8,335 nucleotides of DNA from Halieaceae bacterium. GTDB lineage: Bacteria; Pseudomonadota; Gammaproteobacteria; Pseudomonadales; Halieaceae. Below, piece by piece: positions 1 through 6,167 of the stretch (its first letter is position 1; each line of letters starts with the position of its first letter). Made by a program: the position numbers and the translations under genes. The notes under the pieces are model-generated. The model was given only the letters and a program-made list of their open reading frames with translations, was not told where the DNA came from and did not search any database. The stretch spans positions 1 through 8,335 of the forward strand of contig JABIZW010000262.1 of the NCBI GenBank assembly GCA_018666295.1. Reading direction: 5' to 3'.

Positions 1-391
1 CAACCTGTGTCTCGAGCATGAGTACATCCCAATGCCGCCCAACAATCCGTCGCTTGAGATGATCCCGATAAGCGCCTTTTTGCGCCCTGACATCGTCGTG
101 ATTTCCCGGCAACCACAAGGTGGGCACCCGATGATTAAAGAACCCATTGAGCTGTTCGTAGGCCGCGGCCTGACCGTCGGCAGCAATATCGCCCGTAACC
201 AATACGCAGTCGGGTTGTTGGCTCGCCAAGGCCGCCTCAATGACCTGTCTTGCCGAGCGCTCAGTGTTCATGCCGAGCAACGTGCCATCGCTATCGCCGG
301 TCAGGTGCGTGTCAGTCACCTGAACAAGGGTCAACTGCTCAGCTGAGTTGCTGAGTGTGACATCACCGATCAGGAGTGCACTATTGGTCAT
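1..391 (-). CDS. cpdA: CpdA-type 3',5'-cyclic-nucleotide phosphodiesterase, N-terminal part (cut by window edge)
   Basis: This is a class III cyclic-nucleotide phosphodiesterase of the calcineurin-like metallophosphoesterase family. By homology it hydrolyses cAMP to AMP in the cytoplasm and so tempers CRP signalling. The first 130 residues are visible, starting from ATG at 391-389, and the frame stays open to the window edge. Seen directly are the metal-binding signatures VTDTHL (D27-x-H29), VTGDIAADG (G67-D68) and LPGNHD (residues 94-99), followed by WDVLMLETQV, which resembles the WQILLLDSQV stretch of E. coli CpdA. The start overlaps the end of the upstream DUF1249 gene by 11 bp, which suggests translational coupling. 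In E. coli and Pseudomonas yqiA and parE follow; that part lies outside the window. The C-terminal half, including the remaining metal ligands, cannot be checked. Other Icc-type phosphoesterases are possible, but the neighbourhood strongly favours CpdA. Confidence 0.93.
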   Translation of the reverse strand, partial: MTNSALLIGDVTLSNSAEQLTLVQVTDTHLTGDSDGTLLGMNTERSARQVIEAALASQQPDCVLVTGDIAADGQAAAYEQLNGFFNHRVPTLWLPGNHDDVRAQKGAYRDHLKRRIVGRHWDVLMLETQV

Positions 392-836
392 TGTCGACCT
401 CAAAGACCGTCTCATCCGCGTGAGCGTTCGACAAACAAAGGCTCAGTAGCTCAGAAACAAACTGGTTTTGCTGACGCTTTTCATCGGGCTGGTGCATGTC
501 CGAGTTGGGGTAGTCGTAACGCGACTCCAGGCGACGGCCTGTTCGGTGCTTGACCACTTCGGCCATGGAGACATCGTGATACATGCGAAGAAACAACTTA
601 GAATCCATTAACTCAGGCAGCTGAGGCGCGTGGTACTGAATCGCCAGAGATGTCGTGTGCCGGTCCCGCTCAATCACCGTCAGGACCACACGGCGTGGAC
701 CCAAACGAAAGCGACGCTCGTTCGAGCGCTGGTAATCGGGAAAAAGCTGCAACAGACGCGCATAGTTAGCCTCACACAGTGCATGAAGCTCTGTAAGATC
801 CATTCTAAAGCGTCGTTTACTCCGACTCTTTTGCAC
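381..836 (-). CDS. yqiB: DUF1249 family protein (YqiB-like)
   Basis: This is a small soluble protein of unknown biochemical function, 151 aa from the start chosen here. It matches E. coli YqiB in its most conserved parts: CEANYARLLQLFP near residues 21-33, RMYHDVSMAEV at 84-94, and RYDYPNSDMHQPDEKRQQNQ at 106-125. There is no signal peptide or membrane segment. The start is a judgement. The frame is open up to a TTG at 866, but GTG at 836-834 has a clear GAGGG Shine-Dalgarno (848-844) 7 nt upstream. It also keeps the basic KRRFRMDL segment that I recall as present in Pseudomonas homologues. ATG at 803 would remove that segment and lacks a good ribosome site. The gene leads an operon with cpdA. 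In relatives nudF (ADP-ribose pyrophosphatase) usually precedes it, but here there is no room for nudF before tolC. Confidence 0.9.
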   Translation of the reverse strand: MQKSRSKRRFRMDLTELHALCEANYARLLQLFPDYQRSNERRFRLGPRRVVLTVIERDRHTTSLAIQYHAPQLPELMDSKLFLRMYHDVSMAEVVKHRTGRRLESRYDYPNSDMHQPDEKRQQNQFVSELLSLCLSNAHADETVFEVDNDQ

Positions 837-1008
837 CCAGCATCCCTCGTTTGGAAGCACCACCAACCCTGTGGTCTCTCAAGAAGTGTATCAATCAATT
901 ACACAAATTGTGTCGATACAGAAGATGAACGTATTTTCGCCGTCCATACGTATAGGATGTTAAACTTCTTTTTGTCCGATCTCCAAAGACCCCAGCAAGG
1001 AATATTGT
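837..1008. promoter_or_regulatory. Divergent promoter region between the DUF1249-cpdA operon and tolC
   Basis: This 172-bp stretch has no plausible gene. It must hold promoters for both directions. For tolC, TTGTGT (908-913) and TATTTT (932-937) with an 18-bp spacer form a weak candidate, and the AAGGA ribosome site lies at 997-1001, 7 nt before the ATG. For the leftward operon, TACACT (890-885, minus) preceded by TG reads as an extended -10, with GACACA (914-909) as a poor -35 at 18 bp. Both candidates overlap the inverted-repeat cluster at 887-920. A further 8-bp palindrome, ATACGTAT, lies at 946-953. The promoter assignments are inference from motif matching only. Confidence 0.45.
887..920. 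promoter_or_regulatory. Compound inverted-repeat cluster, candidate operator
   Basis: Two nested perfect inverted repeats are visible: TGTATC (887-892) with GATACA (915-920), and ACACAA (901-906) with TTGTGT (908-913) around one central A. Seen another way, the hexamer TGTRTC occurs at 887-892 (+), 909-914 (+) and 915-920 (-). The first two lie 22 bp apart, about two helical turns, and the last two form a 12-bp palindrome with one mismatched pair. GTGTA (886-890) and TACAC (900-904) make a further arm pair. The cluster sits where both divergent promoters are expected, which is typical of a repressor operator. No regulator gene is adjacent in the window and I cannot name the factor. Confidence 0.4.
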
Positions 1009-2433
1009 ATGTCCCGTTCTGTCACTCGCCGCGCACTGACCACCGTAATTGCGGGGACGTTGCTCACTTTGGCGCACATGGCCTCAAGTGAGAGCCTCTT
1101 AGACATTTACGAGATCGCGCTCGACAACGACGCGCAGCTCAGGGCTGAAACAGCACGGTATCGCGCTGACTTAGAACTCAAAACACTGTCCCTGGCACCC
1201 TTACTGCCTCAAGTGCGTGCGGGCGCCTCACGCGCCCTTCGCGACTCCCAGAACACCAGACTCACCATTACAGAGTTCCAGGGTGGCCAAGTGGTGATTG
1301 ACGACGTAACCAACGGGTCGCGCACGTTTACCAACAACTACGACATTAGCCTGTCTCAAACCTTGTTCGATCTTTCGGCTTGGTTTGACTGGAAGGCGGG
1401 CAGTAACCGCAGTGACCAAGCCGCATCGACGCTGGCTGCTGCTCAGCAAAATCTTATTGTTAGAGTCTCCGAAGCCTATTTTGGTGTGTTGCGGGCCCAA
1501 GACAATTTGAGTGCAGCAAGGGCGCAAGAGCGTGCACTGTCTCGCCAACTTGAGCAGACGCGCCAGCGGTTCAATGTGGGACTCATTGCCATTACCGACG
1601 TCTATGAAGCGGAAGCGAGGCACGACCTCGCCGGCGTCACTCAAATTATCGAAGAAAATAATGTGGCTGTAGCACGCGAGCGGCTTTCTGTTTTGACCGG
1701 CCAAGCGCATGGTCAACTGCGGCTACTGAGTAGCGAGTTTGTACCGGAGACACCGACACCGACAGACCGCGCGGCCTGGGTCGACTTCGCACTCGCCAAT
1801 AACTTTGAGCTTGCAGCGTCTCGTCACGCGGAAGAGGCAGCACGTCAAACAGCCAAATCCAGACAAATGGGACGTCTTCCCACCGTCAGCGCGCAAATAA
1901 GCTACTCCGAGAGCGACACCGACGGCGAAGTCACACCGCCAACCGCCTTTAACCTACCGCCTCGTTCTGAGGGTGAGAATGAGTCGTTCCAAATCCGCCT
2001 CGACCTCCCCCTTTATTCCGGGGGCGCTATCAGTGCGAATCGCCGAAGGGCCGCCGAGCAGTTCAATGCGGCACGCGAAACGCGTATCAATTTGACCCGA
2101 AATACAGTCACGGCCGCCAGATCACTCCACATGACAGTAATGTCGGATGTGGCGCGTGTTAACGCCCGTCAACGCGCCATAAAATCGACTCAGAGTGCGC
2201 TCGATGCAACAACGGCCGGGTACGAAGTCGGCACACGTAACATTGTCGATGTACTCAATGCACAAAACGCGGTTTTCTCTGCCCAGCGAGATTACGCCAA
2301 CAGCCGCTACGACTACGTGTTAAACAGCATGCGCCTTAAGGAAAACGCAGGCACCCTGTCACCCGAAGACATTGCCTCATTAGAAACCTTCCTCGTTGAA
2401 CCGACCGCGCCAACAGCCTCAGAAGACGGCTAA
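1009..2433 (+). CDS. tolC: TolC family outer membrane efflux/secretion channel
   Basis: This is the outer membrane channel of tripartite efflux pumps and type I secretion systems. It forms a trimeric beta-barrel with a long periplasmic alpha-helical tunnel. The protein has 474 aa, close to the 493 aa of the E. coli precursor. The N-terminus carries a signal peptide (basic residues 3-8, hydrophobic 10-22, likely cleavage near A25), followed by the hallmark LLDIYEIALDND (30-41). The two internally related halves each show their conserved pieces: YDISLSQTLFDL (111-122) and NVGLIAITDVYEAEARHD (189-206) in the first, LDLPLYSGGAISANRR (331-346) and GYEVGTRNIVDVLNAQNA (404-421) in the second. The ATG at 1009 follows an AAGGA ribosome site by 7 nt. 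It is divergent from the DUF1249-cpdA operon, as in E. coli, and its TAA touches the waaA stop. The synteny argues for the housekeeping TolC rather than a dedicated efflux paralogue. Confidence 0.96.
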   Translation: MSRSVTRRALTTVIAGTLLTLAHMASSESLLDIYEIALDNDAQLRAETARYRADLELKTLSLAPLLPQVRAGASRALRDSQNTRLTITEFQGGQVVIDDVTNGSRTFTNNYDISLSQTLFDLSAWFDWKAGSNRSDQAASTLAAAQQNLIVRVSEAYFGVLRAQDNLSAARAQERALSRQLEQTRQRFNVGLIAITDVYEAEARHDLAGVTQIIEENNVAVARERLSVLTGQAHGQLRLLSSEFVPETPTPTDRAAWVDFALANNFELAASRHAEEAARQTAKSRQMGRLPTVSAQISYSESDTDGEVTPPTAFNLPPRSEGENESFQIRLDLPLYSGGAISANRRRAAEQFNAARETRINLTRNTVTAARSLHMTVMSDVARVNARQRAIKSTQSALDATTAGYEVGTRNIVDVLNAQNAVFSAQRDYANSRYDYVLNSMRLKENAGTLSPEDIASLETFLVEPTAPTASEDG

Positions 2434-3708
2434 CTAAAGCAGGTTTTTCATCAAATCCAGCTGACGGCGGGTCGCCCCCCGCCGTGTTTCAATGAAGGCA
2501 CGCGCCACTTGCGCTTCGCCGTCGATCCGGTCCTCGGACCAAACACTTGCCAACTGGCGCGCAAGTTCAGACTCATCTTGAACAACACGAATGGCGCCAT
2601 TGCGCTCCATGTCTTTGACGATCGTCGCAAAATTAATCACGTGGGGCCCAGTCATCACAGCGCAGCCCCATGCGGCTGCCTCGATGGGATTATGCCCGCC
2701 TCTGGGCACCAGGCTTCCGCCAATAAACGCCGCATCGGCGAGTCCCAGAAACGCACTGAGCTCGCCCAGTGTGTCGATCAACAGGATGTCTGTGTCAGCG
2801 CGGAGCAGTGCTTGATCACTGCGCTTTTGAAAGCAGAGCCCCCTCGCATCTAATAGCTTAATGATCTCAGGTGTCCTATTCGGATGACGCGGCGCCAACA
2901 GCAGTCGCGTTTGAATACCGCGCGCTTGCAGCGCAACATACGCATCAAGCACCAACTGCTCTTCGCCTTCATGCGTGCTTGCCGCTGCCCACAGCGGTCG
3001 AGCCCGACACTCGCTGCCAAGGTCCGCACGAATATCCTCCAACTGCAATCGGCGCGCAGCAAGGTCAATGTCGAACTTTATGCTACCGACTGCGTGAAGA
3101 CTCTCTTGGGTTGCGCCGATTTTCTTAAACCGTCTTAGATCCGACTTTGACTGGCAGGCAATTAACGCAAAGTCACTGATCACGTCGCGCGTAAAATGAC
3201 CAAATCGTGCGTAGCCCCGTGCAGATCGCGCTGAGAGTCGGGCGTTAATCAGCGCAACAGGAACCCCTTGCGTCTTGGCCGATCGCAACACATTAGGCCA
3301 AATTTCAGTTTCAACCATCACGACTAATTGGGGCTCCCAGTGCCGTAAAAACACGTCTGTCACAACCGGTAAGTCAAAGGGGAACCAAGTGTGTTCAACG
3401 CGATCGCCGAACAACGCGGTTGTTTGCGCCGAACCGGTGGGGGTCGTATTCGTGACCAGCACTGCTTTATCCGGCCACTCTTGAAGCAGACGCTCAATGA
3501 GGGGCGATACGGCCAGCAGTTCACCGACGGAAACCGCGTGCACCCAAATTAATCCATCGCCCGCACGCGTCCGCTTCGGCAAAAAAAGCGCAAATCGCCG
3601 CCACCATTGCCGAGCGTAGTCGCGCTCCCGCACTCCTTTAACGAACAAGCGAAGGACAAAAAGCGGCGCGAGCAACGTGATCAACAAACTGTAAAAATAG
3701 CGTGACAT
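2434..3708 (-). CDS. waaA: 3-deoxy-D-manno-octulosonic acid (KDO) transferase
   Basis: This GT30 glycosyltransferase moves KDO from CMP-KDO onto the tetraacyl lipid A precursor at the cytoplasmic face of the inner membrane, the first step of LPS inner-core assembly. The length of 424 aa from ATG 3708 compares with 425 in E. coli. Visible features are an N-terminal membrane anchor (about residues 4-22), HAVSVGE (57-63) whose E63 corresponds to the proposed catalytic glutamate, NTTPTGS (87-93), METEIWPN-like VETEIWPN (132-139), NARLSARSARGYA (155-167), GSIKFDID (208-215), ASTHEGEE (243-250), APRHPNR (272-278) and GGSLVPRGGHNPIEAAA (330-346). The frame is open upstream to 3780, but ATG 3708 gives the family N-terminus and avoids overlap with the divergent methyltransferase. 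Whether it adds one or two KDO residues cannot be read from the sequence. Its stop codon touches that of convergent tolC. Confidence 0.96.
   Translation of the reverse strand: MSRYFYSLLITLLAPLFVLRLFVKGVRERDYARQWWRRFALFLPKRTRAGDGLIWVHAVSVGELLAVSPLIERLLQEWPDKAVLVTNTTPTGSAQTTALFGDRVEHTWFPFDLPVVTDVFLRHWEPQLVVMVETEIWPNVLRSAKTQGVPVALINARLSARSARGYARFGHFTRDVISDFALIACQSKSDLRRFKKIGATQESLHAVGSIKFDIDLAARRLQLEDIRADLGSECRARPLWAAASTHEGEEQLVLDAYVALQARGIQTRLLLAPRHPNRTPEIIKLLDARGLCFQKRSDQALLRADTDILLIDTLGELSAFLGLADAAFIGGSLVPRGGHNPIEAAAWGCAVMTGPHVINFATIVKDMERNGAIRVVQDESELARQLASVWSEDRIDGEAQVARAFIETRRGATRRQLDLMKNLL
2464..2485 (+). terminator. GC-rich hairpin just past tolC, inside the waaA 3' end
   Basis: ACGGCGGG (2464-2471) and CCCGCCGT (2478-2485) form a perfect 8-bp stem with a 6-nt loop, 31 nt after the tolC stop codon. 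The following plus-strand bases, GTTTC, contain only a short T run, so intrinsic termination would be weak to moderate. The same bases encode the basic RRGATRR segment near the WaaA C-terminus on the other strand. The stem is seen directly. Its role as terminator or mRNA 3'-end stabiliser is inferred from its place between two convergent genes with no intergenic DNA. Confidence 0.45.
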
Positions 3709-3772
3709 AACTTTGATGCTACGAGGAACCCAGTGATACGTCCTATACTGACGCTTTTGCGGGGAGCCTACC
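3709..3772. promoter_or_regulatory. Short divergent promoter region, waaA / SAM methyltransferase
   Basis: Only 64 bp separate the two divergent starts. Rightward, TATACT at 3744-3749 is a good -10 hexamer but has no convincing -35 at 16-18 bp. It would place the transcript start near 3756, just before the strong GGGGAG ribosome site at 3761-3766. Leftward, only weak candidates are visible and the waaA ribosome site is poor. Both genes may share regulation because the promoters would overlap. Confidence 0.4.
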
Positions 3773-4378
3773 ATGGGCACAACAGAGTTTGACGGCGTAA
3801 AGGGCTTCCTGCCTCAAGAAGAGGCGCTGCAGCTGCTGGAGTGGGCGTCGCAGGGCGCGTTGATAGGACCACTTTTGGAGATTGGCAGTTATTGTGGGTT
3901 GTCGACGCTGTGGCTAGCAAAAGCGGCAAGAGCGGCAAAAACCGTTGTCTTTGCCGTTGATCATCATCGTGGCAGTGAAGAGCACCAAGCGGGTGAGTTC
4001 TTCCACGACGAGACGCTGACAGATCACGAGGGTCACTTCGACTCTCTCCCCGAATTCCGGCGCAATCTTAAAACGCATGCAGCTGAAGACGTCGTCATCC
4101 CTGTCGTGTCAACCTCAGCCACACTGGCTGAGCACTGGACAACACCGCTTGGTTTTTTATTCATTGATGGCGGTCACAGCCTTCAAGCCGCGCTGACCGA
4201 TTACCGGAATTGGTCTCAACACGTGCAACGCGGCGGGCTCTTAGTGATTCACGATGTCTTCACGAGTGCCTCGGAGGGCGGGCAGGCGCCTCATGCAATT
4301 TGGCGACTTGCACGGCAGTCCGGGTTGTTTGAAGAGGTGGGCGCGCTCCAAAGTCTGCGCGCACTGCGGCGCTTATAA
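3773..4378 (+). CDS. Class I SAM-dependent methyltransferase (Methyltransf_24-like)
   Basis: This is a soluble 201-aa Rossmann-fold methyltransferase that would use S-adenosylmethionine; its substrate is unknown. Motif I is LLEIGSYCGLST (34-45). The acidic residue expected to bind the SAM ribose is D63 in AVDHH. The FLFIDGGHSLQAALTDYRNW stretch (128-147) and GGLLVIHDVF (154-163) are the IDG.H and HD patterns of the Methyltransf_24 group, whose members include O-methyltransferases acting on sugars and secondary metabolites. No membrane segment is present. ATG 3773 has a strong GGGGAG Shine-Dalgarno 6 nt upstream. The gene is divergent from waaA and runs convergently, with a 1-bp gap, into the toroid gene, so it probably belongs functionally with the neighbouring GT4-methyltransferase-toroid operon though it is transcribed alone. 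O-methylation of a glycan or lipid-linked sugar is plausible but inferred. Confidence 0.85.
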   Translation: MGTTEFDGVKGFLPQEEALQLLEWASQGALIGPLLEIGSYCGLSTLWLAKAARAAKTVVFAVDHHRGSEEHQAGEFFHDETLTDHEGHFDSLPEFRRNLKTHAAEDVVIPVVSTSATLAEHWTTPLGFLFIDGGHSLQAALTDYRNWSQHVQRGGLLVIHDVFTSASEGGQAPHAIWRLARQSGLFEEVGALQSLRALRRL

Positions 4379-4379
4379 A

Positions 4380-5444
4380 CTAGCCTTGGTTTTGACGACG
4401 CTCAAGTTGGGCGTGATCACGCGTATCGACTTCAGTGAATAAACGACTCGCAGCAGTGTGTTTGCTCAACGCATCGGCGGCCAGTAACACAGCGCCTGCG
4501 GTCCATGTCGGTTGCTCAAGCGGCCAGAGAATTTTTTCGACGAACTGGTAACCAGTCCAAAAAATGCCCTCGGCGTCTCGCCACTGCCATAACCCCTCAA
4601 ATAACGTCCGGGCTCTGGTCACGTCACCCACGCTCAGTAGCGCCATTGTCAGTTCACACGATTCAGCGACTGTCACCCACGGTTGATGATTTTCACAGCG
4701 ACACCCTAACCCCTCTTCAATAAACTCATCCCATCGCGCGTTAATGCGCTCAAGACCCTGTACACCCTCGAAAACACCGGCAAGAACAGGGTAAAACCAG
4801 TCCATTGCGTAACGCGACTTGCTTTCCCAGTTGCGGTCGAATCGCTCAGGACGATGACGGAGCGCGGCGCCCAGTCGGCTTCGCGCATCGCGCCATGCGG
4901 GCTTTAACACTCCCACAGTTCTTGCAATGTGCAGGGCGCACTCCAGCGACTTATAGACCGAGCTGCTGCCAGTGACCAACGCGTCGTCCATGGGCACACC
5001 TGCGGTGTCGCACGCCCAGGCCACTTCGCCGTGCTCAGACTGCATCGAGACCACAAAGTCGATGGCGCGCGCAACCGTTGGAAATAAGCGCGTCAAAAAT
5101 GATCGATCTTGACTGATCAAATAATGATGCCAAACCCCGGTTGCAATGTACGCCACGTAGTTGGTTTCACGGCGCGTCACATTTGACGGCTGACCCTTGA
5201 TGTAGGACGCCCACCAGCTGCCATCATCAAGTTGCTCGGCCACCAGCCAGTCATAGGCGCGCTCGGCAGCGACAAACTCACCGGCAATACTCAAGCCCAT
5301 TGCGGCTTCAGTGTGATTCCAAGGGTCCGTGTGACCCCCCTCAAACCAAGGGATTTCGCCGTTATCGCGCTGTGAGGCGAGCAGATAGTCAACGGTTGGA
5401 CGCAGCGCATGATCAGGATAAGGGAGGGGCTGGAGAGTCGTCAT
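4380..5444 (-). CDS. Alpha/alpha-toroid protein, prenyltransferase/squalene-cyclase-like (function unknown)
   Basis: This 354-aa protein has no signal peptide or membrane segment and is probably an alpha/alpha barrel. Repeated QW-like elements of the pattern Q-x3-G-x(1-3)-W are visible: QRDNGEIPW (25-33), QLDDGSW (71-77), QSEHGEVAW (135-143), and a diverged WRDAEGIFW (288-296). These place it near the prenyltransferase/squalene-oxidase repeat families, the usual basis for database names such as 'prenyltransferase'. However, the DxDD acid motif of class II terpene cyclases is absent, and the TDPWNHTEAAMGL (39-51), RRETNYVAYIATGVW (91-105) and QPTWTAGAVLLAADAL (311-326) segments are equally reminiscent of six-hairpin glycosidases, with E46 and E93 as possible acids. 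It is the last gene of the operon, 9 bp after the second methyltransferase, with a weak ribosome site. A role in trimming or modifying a glycan or isoprenoid glycolipid is inference. Confidence 0.8.
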   Translation of the reverse strand: MTTLQPLPYPDHALRPTVDYLLASQRDNGEIPWFEGGHTDPWNHTEAAMGLSIAGEFVAAERAYDWLVAEQLDDGSWWASYIKGQPSNVTRRETNYVAYIATGVWHHYLISQDRSFLTRLFPTVARAIDFVVSMQSEHGEVAWACDTAGVPMDDALVTGSSSVYKSLECALHIARTVGVLKPAWRDARSRLGAALRHRPERFDRNWESKSRYAMDWFYPVLAGVFEGVQGLERINARWDEFIEEGLGCRCENHQPWVTVAESCELTMALLSVGDVTRARTLFEGLWQWRDAEGIFWTGYQFVEKILWPLEQPTWTAGAVLLAADALSKHTAASRLFTEVDTRDHAQLERRQNQG

Positions 5445-5453
5445 ACAGCGAGC

Positions 5454-6167
5454 CTAGCGGTTTTGAATACGGTCAAAATACAGAACCACGCTCTTACCCA
5501 TCCACGGGTTAAAAAGCGCGTCGAGGGTCTTGGTCAGCCACGGGCGTTTCATCAAGTCCCACACCAAAAACCGGTGATACAGACTCAAAATCTTTGGTTC
5601 CTTAGTCACATGCCAAAACAGGCACTTCAACCACCAATAGGGCACATGCAGCGCGTGTGCACCGTGTTGTCGTGTGCCTTGAAATCCGTAGCGTTCTACT
5701 TCTCGGCGGAGGTGACGCGCATTAAAAATACGAATATGACCCCCGGGGGTGCGGCGATAGTCGTCACACAATATCCAGCATATCCACTCGGGCCACTGGC
5801 GAGGCACACTAATGCAAAGACGACCGTCCGGCTTCAATACGCGGTCAATTTCCTCAAGAAAACTCAAATAATTTGGAATGTGCTCAAGAACCTCAGAGCA
5901 GATCAGCCGGTCAACTGAATGATCAGCCAAAGGAAGGGACATGCCGTTAGCTTGGACAAAATCAACCGCGCCCTGTGGCGCATGTGGCGTCATATCGGCG
6001 ATGCGAGACTGTGCCGTTTTGAGATCTTCTAACGACAGATCAATGCCCACCACACTGACGTCGTCCTGCAAATACGCGGTCAATGAGTGCCGACCCTCGC
6101 CACACCCCAGATCCACACAGATCTGTCCGGGCGCTAAATCAAAGTACTCAAAATCAACCGTTAACAT
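5454..6167 (-). CDS. Class I SAM-dependent methyltransferase (Methyltransf_11-like)
   Basis: This 237-aa cytoplasmic SAM-dependent methyltransferase shows the canonical motifs: CVDLGCGEGRHS (17-28), VVGIDLS (39-45) with D43 for the SAM ribose, ANGMSLPLADHSVDRLICSE (73-92) running into VLEHI, and the post-motif VLKPDGRLCISVPR (110-123). The C-terminal third (from about residue 135) contains GGHIRIFNARHLRREVERYGF, a common ending of the UbiE/UbiG-like Methyltransf_11 group, then a Trp-rich tail (WW at 178-179) that could contact membrane or a hydrophobic substrate. The substrate is unknown. ATG 6167 lies inside the end of the glycosyltransferase gene with a 7-bp overlap, so the two are probably translationally coupled and act on the same product. 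It shares little with the methyltransferase at 3773 beyond the fold, so the cassette carries two different methyl-transfer steps. Confidence 0.88.
   Translation of the reverse strand: MLTVDFEYFDLAPGQICVDLGCGEGRHSLTAYLQDDVSVVGIDLSLEDLKTAQSRIADMTPHAPQGAVDFVQANGMSLPLADHSVDRLICSEVLEHIPNYLSFLEEIDRVLKPDGRLCISVPRQWPEWICWILCDDYRRTPGGHIRIFNARHLRREVERYGFQGTRQHGAHALHVPYWWLKCLFWHVTKEPKILSLYHRFLVWDLMKRPWLTKTLDALFNPWMGKSVVLYFDRIQNR

Noticed and set aside
837..866. TTG at 866 as start of the DUF1249 gene
   Set aside because: AGGG abuts the TTG with no spacing, whereas GTG 836 has GAGGG at a proper distance and gives a length close to homologues.
630..1091. Open frames of 60-153 codons on either strand across the yqiB-tolC region
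   Set aside because: They overlap well-supported genes in other frames, have no recognisable domain or ribosome site, and look like chance frames in GC-moderate DNA.
3709..3780. Upstream extension of waaA to a start at 3780
   Set aside because: It would overlap the start of the divergent methyltransferase, adds 24 residues not found in the WaaA family, and lacks a ribosome site. ATG 3708 gives the family N-terminus and length.
4380..5444. Squalene-hopene or other class II terpene cyclase
   Set aside because: QW-like repeats are present, but there is no DxDD motif and the protein is about half the length of such cyclases.
5836..6084. 14-bp direct repeat (AATACGCGGTCAAT at 5836 and 6071) in the methyltransferase gene
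   Set aside because: The two copies are read in different frames, encode unrelated residues, and a repeat of this size is not far from chance in 8.3 kb.
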